Assembly: GCA_009783865.1 (NCBI GenBank)
Contig: WRCR01000308.1
Location: forward strand, 1-5,255
Length of the DNA stretch: 5,255 nucleotides
Origin: Planctomycetaceae bacterium
Lineage (GTDB): Bacteria > Planctomycetota > Planctomycetia > Pirellulales > Thermoguttaceae
Reading direction: 5' to 3'
Of this stretch, positions 1-5,255 are shown piece after piece. A program made the translations under genes and the position numbers. The first letter of the stretch is position 1, and every line of letters starts with the position of its first letter. Below the pieces are notes generated by a model that was not told the origin of the DNA, did no database searches, and saw nothing but the letters and a program-made list of their open reading frames with translations.

Positions 1-135
1 AAAAAACAACGTATCAAAACGATACTGCAAAACAAAGCCGACCACGCCGACATCGCCGCAGCCCAGCCGTCAGTGTTCACCGTTTTCGACTCGTATCCGT
101 TATTATGGGTTGACGAATTGCCAAACGAAGAGTAA
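1..135 (+). CDS. C-terminal 44 residues of an unidentified protein (5' end outside window)
   Basis: The first reading frame is open from base 1 to a TAA stop at 133-135. The 44 residues are mixed polar and charged, including a stretch reading ADHADIAAAQPSVFTVFDSY, and end in the acidic tail DELPNEE. There is no membrane segment or recognisable motif in this fragment, so no family can be named. A terminator-like hairpin 37 bases past the stop fits this being the real end of a transcription unit. Codon choice resembles that of the downstream genes. The reading frame is well supported as a gene end because it is open to the window edge and followed by a plausible terminator, but a chance open stretch of 132 bases cannot be excluded. 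Confidence 0.6.
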   Translation, partial: KKQRIKTILQNKADHADIAAAQPSVFTVFDSYPLLWVDELPNEE

Positions 136-171
136 AATGACACCGGATAGTGGAGTTTTTACTTTGCTGCC

Positions 172-215
172 TTGCCATATAGTAGTTCTTTTCAAAACCA
201 TATATGGCAATTTTT
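172..215 (+). terminator. Putative Rho-independent terminator of the upstream gene
   Basis: A perfect 10-bp inverted repeat, TTGCCATATA at 172-181 and TATATGGCAA at 201-210, encloses a 19-base loop. It is followed at once by five T residues (211-215). Position and shape fit an intrinsic terminator for the gene ending at 135. The stem is AT-rich (3 of 10 pairs GC) and the loop is large, so it would be weak. The loop itself contains a small TTTT/AAAA self-complementary segment. It could instead be an operator-like dyad. Confidence 0.5.
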
Positions 216-222
216 CACATTC

Positions 223-250
223 TTGTCAATACCACAAAAAACGGGATAAA
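223..250 (+). promoter_or_regulatory. Candidate sigma70-type promoter for the 567-residue protein gene
   Basis: TTGTCA at 223-228 matches the -35 consensus at 5 of 6 positions. GATAAA at 245-250 matches the -10 consensus at 4 of 6. The spacer is 16 bases. Transcription would start near 257, giving a leader of roughly 95 bases before the ATG at 352. It lies just after the upstream terminator-like hairpin, the expected place. AT-rich DNA yields such matches by chance, so this is only a candidate. Confidence 0.3.
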
Positions 251-296
251 TAGGAAATTTCAATGTTTAATGCTTATATTCAACTCGCCAGTATCA

Positions 297-351
297 TGAT
301 TACCATAAGACGGTTATGAAACCGGCTCTAATCATTTAATCAGCGTAATCA
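297..351. promoter_or_regulatory. Cluster of TAATCA hexamers just before the 352 start codon
   Basis: TAATCA occurs on the plus strand at 329-334, 337-342 and 346-351, and once in reverse orientation (TGATTA) at 297-302. The last copy abuts the ATG. A small hairpin, CGGTT/AACCG at 311-315 and 320-324 with a 4-base loop, lies between them. These could be operator half-sites or leader structure. No known regulator can be assigned, and in AT-rich DNA the cluster may be accidental. No Shine-Dalgarno-like sequence is visible here. Confidence 0.2.
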
Positions 352-2055
352 ATGGTTCAGAATACAACCATGACCGACTCCGACTTGCCGAAACCGTTGT
401 GGAAATCGCCAATCTTTATCGTCTCTATGGCAATATGCCTGCTCATTTTTCTGTTTGGGGCGTATCTGTTTTTCATTTGGGCACCGCCGCTGATTATCTC
501 ACCGGCAACGACACGAATTACCGGTCCGCTGACAGCGAAAGGCGACATCGACTTCTTCAAAGCACTCGAACAGCGGTTCTATCCGCCGGAACTCGCAACC
601 GATGACAACGGGTTTCGGGACTTCGTCCGTCTCTTCGGCGATGTCAGCGGTATGCCGCATGACCCGGAATTCTATTGTCTCCAAAAATATGAAAAACTCG
701 GTCTCGACCCGAACATTGCACCGACATTGACGCTGCCGCTTGCACCTGATGTTGTTGTTGAAAATTTCTATAAAGCGAAAGGCGAAGAACTTGCCGATGA
801 CCTGCGGAGAGAACTTTTTGACCGCCCGTGGACGCTAAGAGATTATCCCATGCTCGAAGAGTGGTTGAAAGATATTGATACTCCGCTGGATGCCATTGCG
901 GAGGCAATTCGGAAGCCGGTGTTCTTCGCACCGTTTCTGCAAAACCGTAAGTCAGTTGAATCCGGTAATCCGCAAAACCTTCTTGAACTTCTCCTGCTGG
1001 ATATTCGAATGCTCCGAAATGTCGCACGAATGTTTCAGGCAAGGGCAAATTACAGAATTGCTCAAGGCAACATTGACGGGGCAATCGAGGATAAACTAAT
1101 ACTCAAGCGGCTTGGTCGTCTTGTTCCGCAGGGCGGTCCCCTTTTCCATTATCGGGTCGGTCATGACATCGAAAAAGTTGGGACAGGGATACTGGTCGGA
1201 ACAAACCCGAAACACCCGCTGACGGAAAAACAGATTCGGCGTTTGCTTGACGGTCTTGACACTTTGCCGCCGCGGATGCCGCTCAACGACGTTTTTGAAT
1301 GGGAACGCTACCAGGGGTTGAGTGCCGTTCAGGACGTTTCCAAGGAAAAATATCCTTTTTTGGTACACTTTGTCATTTACCCTTTGCCGATTGTCATGTA
1401 TAACTGTAATTGGAACATCGTCTATATTCGTATGAATGAAATGTACGATGCTTTGCAAGAGCCGAGTCCGAGGACAAAATACAATTTGCTGCTTGAAAGA
1501 ACATCGCCGCCGATAACTGAATTTGAACAAATTAAATTTTACTGTAGTATGATTTCCCCTAATGGTCGCGGACATCGAGTTGCCGATGCTTGTGCTGCTC
1601 TCTGTCAGGCGTTGGATGGGATAGAAGAAAGGGTATGGTGCTCAGAATGTGCGGATAACTTGCAGCGTTTGTCGCTTGCGGTTTTGCTTTATCAATGCGA
1701 GAACGACAAATTACCTGACGAAAATTGGGCGGCGCAAATCGAAAAGTATCTCGGTGAAAACCCGAAACAGTATTTTTCTTGTCCGACGAATCCTTCGCCG
1801 GAAGGGGAAACGACTTATGCGATGGTACAATACGGCGATAAAGTTGATTCTCGTAACGTATTGATGTTGGTTGAATTGTCAAAACCGGTGGCGTTGGAGA
1901 AAGCGGTTGTTTCCGTTGACGATGTATTTAACCGCCGCAATACCGGCAGTATGCATCGCGGCGGCATGAATGCTGCGCATTACAGTGCTGCCGTTCGGTT
2001 CTTAAACGATACGGTCGACGACGAAGAAGAACTGAGACGGCTGCTTGGATTTTAA
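352..2055 (+). CDS. Membrane-anchored protein with degenerate pseudopilin-like (DUF1559/H-X9-DG-like) C-terminus
   Basis: A 567-residue protein of unknown function. The N-terminus is short and basic, followed by one hydrophobic membrane helix at about residues 20-45, so the bulk is probably outside the cytoplasm. Residues about 60-425 are largely helical and resemble a type common in planctomycete hypothetical proteins, with a repeat-like helical segment at about 209-285 (LLLDIRMLRNVARMF, then ARANYRIAQGNIDGAIEDK). Residues about 430-555 resemble the globular part of planctomycete pseudopilin-like proteins: CSECADNLQRLSLAVLLYQ, then a KLPDE segment, a Cys-Pro pair (SCPTNP), and near the end SMHRGGMNAAHYSAAVRFL. 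The latter aligns with the H-X9-DG signature, but DG is replaced by Ser545-Ala546. The usual N-terminal prepilin cleavage motif is absent, so this is not a canonical pseudopilin. The start at 352 is chosen as the longest; Met7 (370) is equally possible because neither has a ribosome-binding site. It converges on the glycosidase gene and shows no functional tie to it. Confidence 0.85.
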   Translation: MVQNTTMTDSDLPKPLWKSPIFIVSMAICLLIFLFGAYLFFIWAPPLIISPATTRITGPLTAKGDIDFFKALEQRFYPPELATDDNGFRDFVRLFGDVSGMPHDPEFYCLQKYEKLGLDPNIAPTLTLPLAPDVVVENFYKAKGEELADDLRRELFDRPWTLRDYPMLEEWLKDIDTPLDAIAEAIRKPVFFAPFLQNRKSVESGNPQNLLELLLLDIRMLRNVARMFQARANYRIAQGNIDGAIEDKLILKRLGRLVPQGGPLFHYRVGHDIEKVGTGILVGTNPKHPLTEKQIRRLLDGLDTLPPRMPLNDVFEWERYQGLSAVQDVSKEKYPFLVHFVIYPLPIVMYNCNWNIVYIRMNEMYDALQEPSPRTKYNLLLERTSPPITEFEQIKFYCSMISPNGRGHRVADACAALCQALDGIEERVWCSECADNLQRLSLAVLLYQCENDKLPDENWAAQIEKYLGENPKQYFSCPTNPSPEGETTYAMVQYGDKVDSRNVLMLVELSKPVALEKAVVSVDDVFNRRNTGSMHRGGMNAAHYSAAVRFLNDTVDDEEELRRLLGF

Positions 2056-2064
2056 CCGATTGTT

Positions 2065-2223
2065 TAGAGCATTTTTGGATTTGGCGTGGACAAATTCCAG
2101 TCACCCCAACGAAAGCGGGGGGTCTAGAGAATGGACATGAACCTTTATACGTCTAGATTTCCGCTTTTGCGGGAATGACGAAAGCGAATTCCAGCATTCC
2201 ACAGCAATTCCTGATACGCTCTA
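2065..2223. repeat. Nested palindromic MITE-like repeat between convergent genes
   Basis: This 159-bp segment fills most of the gap between two convergent genes. Outer arms at 2065-2090 and 2198-2223 are inverted repeats that match at 19 of 26 positions, beginning TAGAGC and ending GTGGA. Inside them lies a second inverted repeat (2100-2128 against 2152-2179). There is no open reading frame of note and no transposase. The structure fits a miniature non-autonomous element or palindromic intergenic repeat; as RNA it would fold from either strand and might end transcription of both flanking genes. Whether it is dispersed in the genome cannot be seen from one copy. Confidence 0.6.
2100..2179. repeat. 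Inner inverted repeat, each arm itself a hairpin (dRS3-like ATTCCC-N8-GGAAAT)
   Basis: The left arm (2100-2128) runs from GTCACCCC through CGAAAGCGG to TCTAGA. The right arm (2152-2179), read on the minus strand, runs from GTCATTCCC through AAAAGCGG to TCTAGA. The arms agree at both ends, in the AAAGCGG core and in the TCTAGA palindrome. Each arm is self-complementary: ACCCC/GGGGT at 2103-2107 and 2119-2123, and CCGC/GCGG around a TTTT loop at 2161-2172. The right arm resembles the ATTCCC-N8-GGGAAT pattern of dispersed palindromic repeats such as neisserial dRS3, with one mismatch; that is resemblance, not proof of kinship. The 23-base centre (2129-2151) shows no structure. Confidence 0.65.
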
Positions 2224-2238
2224 GCCGGTACTCCGGCT
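2223..2238 (-). other. Small GC-rich hairpin just past the glycosidase stop
   Basis: AGCCGG at 2223-2228 and CCGGCT at 2233-2238 form a perfect 6-bp stem with a TACT tetraloop. It starts 7 bases beyond the stop of the minus-strand glycosidase gene. No T-run follows in either direction, so it is not a classical intrinsic terminator, though it could stabilise the 3' end of the mRNA or help termination. Confidence 0.35.
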
Positions 2239-2245
2239 CTCACAT

Positions 2246-4759
2246 TCACCGCTTCAACTGATACGTCTTACCGCTTTCGACTTCTGCATTAACGTTTTCC
2301 CAGCCGGGCATCTTCATCTTGAAAATGTGCTTGCCGGTCTCTAACTTCGTGAGCGGTTCTTGAACACTTCCCCGCAAGGTGTTGTCTTTCAAACGTTTAA
2401 CATCAGGATATAATTTCACCGCTGCCGTATCGCCTTGGATTTTAACATCAACGATACCGCTGCCGCTGTAATCGTAATACGGAGTCGAACCGGTGCTGAT
2501 AATCCGCTTCGGTGTCTTCGGCAGCGGCAGCGGTTTCCAGTCAACCGGTCTTGCCGACATGAAAAGGTCTTCCGTACAAAACAGGGCGGCGTTCTTGGAA
2601 TAACTGACCGCAGTGTTCGGAAAAATTCCTTCATCGGGATTTGCCGGATTCCATTGATGTCCCCGCGGAAGTGTTCGGAATGTTTCGCCGCCGATGAGAA
2701 AACTTGTCCAACGCTGCGGCGTATGCTGTACATTCAAGTAATGCGTTGCCCATGCCTGATTATGCGCCGCATTAAACAAACTGTCATATTGAAACTGACA
2801 CGCAACCTGCACACCCATGTTGCGGAAATACCGCGCTATTGCCGGATACAAATCAATCTGATTAAGCGTATCGCTTGCATCGAATTCATAAACCAGCCGT
2901 GCCTTATCTTTCAACAGTTCCGGTAAATCATTGTCCGCCGTTGCCGACAAAAGATTCCTCTTATCCGCTTGCGGTGTCTGCGTTAAACCGCCCGGATAAA
3001 TCCCGAAAGTTATTGTTTCGCAGGGACTATCCGCTATTGCCGCATCAACAGCCGGTACATGCCGCAGCCACGCCGAATAAGCAATCGGCTGCTTCGCACC
3101 GGTTTCCCGAATCGTTTGACACATCGCTTTGATGTAATGCAAGACCCGCTGATACTGATAAGCGTTCCAAGTATCTGCGAATTCCCAATCTTGCCCCGGC
3201 AGTTGGGCGTTCCAATCCTGCCGAATCTGTTTCCGATAAGCAACATTCGGGTCTTCATCGGTATTTTCTTTTGTCTTGTCATTCGTCCAAACTCTTCCGT
3301 GCTGTCGGGAAGACAAGTCCAGCAGTTCTCCCCAAGACCAGTACAGCGGTTCGTTGATTATTTCAAACAAAACGAGACAGGGTTCATCAACAAGACGGCG
3401 TTTCGTGTAAGGATTGATGTGTTCGAGAAACTGCTTCGTATAACGCTGTTGAATCTGCAATGCTTTCGGTGAAAGAGTCATCGCCTGCATCGGAGTTGTT
3501 GCCGAAAACGCATCCGCCCTTGCGTTTGGAGATGGAGAACCCCACCACGCTATCGGTGTCAGCCAGAGATAAATACCGTTCTCATTACATTTCGAAACAA
3601 GATAATCCAGTATATCAAGGTGTTCATTGCGGATTAAATTGCCTTCGCCGTCACTGATTTCGGTGTCGAAAACGTGAATCCGAATAACATCAATCCGATT
3701 GGGACTTCCACCGGCATTACCGTCTTTGTCGGGTACTAAATCGGCAAGGTCAGTGTTGATAACCTTGTGAAAGTCGGCGTTGCCTTCTTTCAAAAATCTC
3801 CATTCGTTCCAACTTTGCGGATAGTAATTGTTTCCCCAGAGGGCGACTTCACCGCCGTCAATGTATTCCAGAACACCGTTGCGGACAACCATCGGACGCA
3901 GCGGCAGCGGTTTGCCGATTGGACGCTGCGGTTGCCGCAGTGATTCTTTTTGCTTTTCCAAAGGCGGAAACAAAGACGTTTTTGCCGCTCCATGTTTTAC
4001 TCCGAGGAAAATATGGTCAGAAGCAATACCGCCGCCGGCATTCGTATTATGAACAGCGATGACGATTTCGTTGACTTCGCCGAAACGAATCATTTCTTTC
4101 GGAACCGGATATTCCCGCAGTGTATCCCAGCCGTTGATGCGTCCGATTTCCTTGCCGTTGAAGTACGTTATATCGTTGTCGTCAATCGCTTGAATTGTCA
4201 GAAAGAAAGGTATTGCCGCCCAGTCCTCCGGTACAAACACTTCGGTCTTGAGCCAGGTTATGCCGATTTCTTGAAACATTGTCGGCACGGCGGTCTGTTT
4301 CCACGCTGCGGATTCGTCCGGTATCTTTCCGATGTTTTGCAAGGTAGTTCCTTCACCGGCGTAGAGCAGTTTCCAATTCTTACCGGAAAGATTTATACCG
4401 GTGCATAGTTCGACGGAGTTTTTCAATTCGGGTTTGTTTTTCAGTGTGACCTCAACCGAAGCGGAAGGAAGCGGTTTATCCGCTTCAACGGTAAAATAAA
4501 AAAACGAGTTTTGATTTGCTTTCAAGTCCGCTGTTTCGGGCTTGAGCGTTTTGATTTTGAAACCGTCCGGCACTTTAATATCGAGTTGTCCGCCGACGAT
4601 GTCGGTTTGCGAACGCACCATAGCGGTAATGTACCAAACGGAATGTTCGCCGCCGGATTTGAACTGTAATGATTTTATTTGGGCAGAAAGACGGATTTCT
4701 GCCGCTAAAACCGACGAAACGAAGAATGAAAGAACGAAGAAGAGGATAATGTGTTTCAT
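2246..4759 (-). CDS. Exported multidomain glycoside hydrolase (GH5-like / clan GH-A TIM barrel with jelly-roll domain)
   Basis: The predicted 837-residue protein begins with a signal peptide (MKHIILFFVLSFFVSSVLA, cleavage near residue 19-20), so it is exported. Residues about 20-120 form an Ig-like beta region. About 123-258 resembles the galactose-binding jelly-roll of GH2 enzymes (TWLKTEVFVPED; DDNDITYFNGKEIG; IVIAVHNTNAGGGI). A proline-rich linker follows (about 259-290). Residues about 290-700 look like a clan-A TIM barrel: VIRIHVFD with Arg360 and His362, GIYLWLTPIAWWG, then FEIINEP with Glu470 as probable acid/base, and LVYEFDASD with Glu625 as probable nucleophile. A small beta domain (about 765-837) closes it. 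A retaining endo- or exo-beta-glycosidase is likely; substrate is unknown and family assignment (GH5 or an unclassified clan-A family) is inference. The frame extends upstream to 4837 with further Met codons at 4837 and 4807, but only the 4759 start puts a standard signal peptide at the N-terminus. No clear ribosome-binding site precedes it. Confidence 0.88.
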   Translation of the reverse strand: MKHIILFFVLSFFVSSVLAAEIRLSAQIKSLQFKSGGEHSVWYITAMVRSQTDIVGGQLDIKVPDGFKIKTLKPETADLKANQNSFFYFTVEADKPLPSASVEVTLKNKPELKNSVELCTGINLSGKNWKLLYAGEGTTLQNIGKIPDESAAWKQTAVPTMFQEIGITWLKTEVFVPEDWAAIPFFLTIQAIDDNDITYFNGKEIGRINGWDTLREYPVPKEMIRFGEVNEIVIAVHNTNAGGGIASDHIFLGVKHGAAKTSLFPPLEKQKESLRQPQRPIGKPLPLRPMVVRNGVLEYIDGGEVALWGNNYYPQSWNEWRFLKEGNADFHKVINTDLADLVPDKDGNAGGSPNRIDVIRIHVFDTEISDGEGNLIRNEHLDILDYLVSKCNENGIYLWLTPIAWWGSPSPNARADAFSATTPMQAMTLSPKALQIQQRYTKQFLEHINPYTKRRLVDEPCLVLFEIINEPLYWSWGELLDLSSRQHGRVWTNDKTKENTDEDPNVAYRKQIRQDWNAQLPGQDWEFADTWNAYQYQRVLHYIKAMCQTIRETGAKQPIAYSAWLRHVPAVDAAIADSPCETITFGIYPGGLTQTPQADKRNLLSATADNDLPELLKDKARLVYEFDASDTLNQIDLYPAIARYFRNMGVQVACQFQYDSLFNAAHNQAWATHYLNVQHTPQRWTSFLIGGETFRTLPRGHQWNPANPDEGIFPNTAVSYSKNAALFCTEDLFMSARPVDWKPLPLPKTPKRIISTGSTPYYDYSGSGIVDVKIQGDTAAVKLYPDVKRLKDNTLRGSVQEPLTKLETGKHIFKMKMPGWENVNAEVESGKTYQLKR

Positions 4760-4808
4760 TGGAGTTGGTGCAAAAAGTGAAATCGGTATAAAAAAAGTGA
4801 ACGGCATT

Positions 4809-4837
4809 AGTTTAGCCGCAATTCGTAAGAGCCGCAA
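4809..4837 (-). promoter_or_regulatory. Weak candidate promoter for the glycosidase gene
   Basis: On the minus strand, TTGCGG (4837-4832; 3 of 6 to the -35 consensus) and TAAACT (4814-4809; 4 of 6 to -10) are 17 bases apart. Transcription would begin near 4802, leaving a leader of about 43 bases before the 4759 start and excluding the two upstream in-frame Met codons. The heptamer GCCGCAA occurs twice in the plus strand here (4815-4821 and 4831-4837), 16 bases start to start, and could be a regulator site. Match quality is poor. Confidence 0.2.
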
Positions 4838-4866
4838 GACGTTATTTAGCAGTTTTCATTTACCAG

Positions 4867-4894
4867 TTGAAAATCATCTGCCCGAAGTTATAAT
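4867..4894 (+). promoter_or_regulatory. Strong sigma70-like promoter for the beta-helix protein gene
   Basis: TTGAAA at 4867-4872 (5 of 6 to the -35 consensus) is followed after 16 bases by a perfect TATAAT at 4889-4894. The predicted start near 4901 gives a leader of about 44 bases to the ATG at 4945. It is the best promoter match in the window and lies in the divergent region where a promoter is required. Confidence 0.55.
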
Positions 4895-4944
4895 TTTGCT
4901 CGCTTGTTGACCGTATCTTTTGAATCCTTTTCAGGTAAATCATT

Positions 4945-5255
4945 ATGACAACACGATTCTTAACGCTGATTTGCAGTATGTTTCTCTGCTCGAACGTCTT
5001 CGGCGATTTTTACATAGATCCCAATGGAAATGATAACGCCGCCGGAACCAAATATGCCCCTTTTGCCGGTATTGAACGTGCAAGAGACGAAATTCGCAAA
5101 CAGCGGGAAAACGGAAACAAGGATGCTGTCACAGTGTTCCTGCGCGGCGGTACATATTTTCTGCCGAATGGAATTCGGTTTGAAGCAAAGGACTCCGGTA
5201 CCGAATCAGCACCGGTCGAGTATAGGGCGTTTGAAAACGAAAAGCCGATTCTTGT
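4945..5255 (+). CDS. Exported right-handed parallel beta-helix protein, N-terminal part (3' end outside window)
   Basis: The first 103 codons of a longer gene. An N-terminal signal peptide (MTTRFLTLICSMFLCSNVFG, probable cleavage after Gly20) is followed directly by DFYIDPNGNDNAAGTKYAPF, then a helix IERARDEIRK, then VTVFLRGGTYFLPNG and DSGTESAPVEYRAFENEKP. This order (YxDPxGND-x-GT-x-x-PF, xARD-I, V-x-LRGGTY, DSGT-x-x-P-x-Y-RA) is the familiar start of secreted parallel beta-helix proteins found near carbohydrate-active enzymes, including GH141-type enzymes and DUF1565-like proteins. The catalytic part is missing, so enzyme versus binding protein cannot be decided. An AGG at 4933-4935, 9 bases before the ATG, is a weak ribosome-binding site. 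The gene is divergent from the exported glycosidase, which suggests shared regulation and a joint role in glycan breakdown. Confidence 0.85.
   Translation, partial: MTTRFLTLICSMFLCSNVFGDFYIDPNGNDNAAGTKYAPFAGIERARDEIRKQRENGNKDAVTVFLRGGTYFLPNGIRFEAKDSGTESAPVEYRAFENEKPIL

Noticed and set aside
137..253. 38-codon ORF starting just after the upstream stop
   Set aside because: It reads straight through the terminator-like hairpin and T-run, has no ribosome-binding site, and gives a nondescript peptide.
263..319. 18-codon ORF in the leader of the 567-residue protein gene
   Set aside because: No ribosome-binding site and nothing attenuator-like (no run of one amino acid codon); a chance frame.
1096..1575. 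159-codon open frame antisense to the 567-residue protein gene
   Set aside because: It lies wholly within a well-supported gene on the other strand, and its translation has no family-like motif; it is a shadow of that gene's codon bias.
2435..2926. 163-codon plus-strand frame inside the glycosidase gene
   Set aside because: Antisense to the conserved catalytic and C-terminal part of the glycosidase; the product is Arg- and Cys-rich and low in recognisable structure, typical of a shadow frame.
2521..3913. Exact 16-bp direct repeat GCAGCGGCAGCGGTTT at 2521-2536 and 3898-3913
   Set aside because: Both copies encode the same short peptide KPLPL in linker-like segments of the glycosidase; coincidence of peptide and codon choice, not a DNA repeat element.
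3950..4408. 152-codon plus-strand frame inside the glycosidase gene
   Set aside because: Antisense to the jelly-roll domain, with no promoter, ribosome-binding site or motif of its own.

Overview
The window most likely comes from a member of the Planctomycetes, perhaps a Pirellulales/Thermoguttaceae-like lineage; a Lentisphaerae relative is the main alternative. I infer this from three things. One protein carries a C-terminal region resembling the pseudopilin-like H-X9-DG (DUF1559) domain that is abundant in those phyla. There are secreted, modular carbohydrate-active proteins. Genes mostly lack Shine-Dalgarno sites. No rRNA, tRNA, CRISPR array or transposase gene was seen, so the taxonomy is inference only.

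Layout: positions 1-135 are the last 44 codons of an unidentified plus-strand gene. A 216-bp gap follows with a terminator-like hairpin, a candidate promoter and a cluster of TAATCA hexamers. Positions 352-2055 (+) encode a 567-residue membrane-anchored protein with a degenerate pseudopilin-like C-terminus. Positions 2056-2245, between two convergent genes, are almost entirely filled by a nested palindromic, MITE-like repeat. Positions 2246-4759 (-) encode an exported multidomain glycoside hydrolase of GH5/clan-A type. A 185-bp divergent intergenic region (4760-4944) carries a strong sigma70-like promoter facing right. Positions 4945-5255 (+) hold the start of an exported parallel beta-helix protein that runs off the window.

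The glycoside hydrolase and the beta-helix protein are divergently transcribed from a shared control region, and both have signal peptides. They probably form the edge of a polysaccharide-utilisation neighbourhood, with one attacking glycan as a retaining glycosidase and the other binding or cleaving glycan with a beta-helix. The 567-residue protein shows no obvious functional link to them. No clearly new multi-gene system was found. The most unusual item is the nested palindrome at 2065-2223, which looks like one small palindromic element interrupted by a second.
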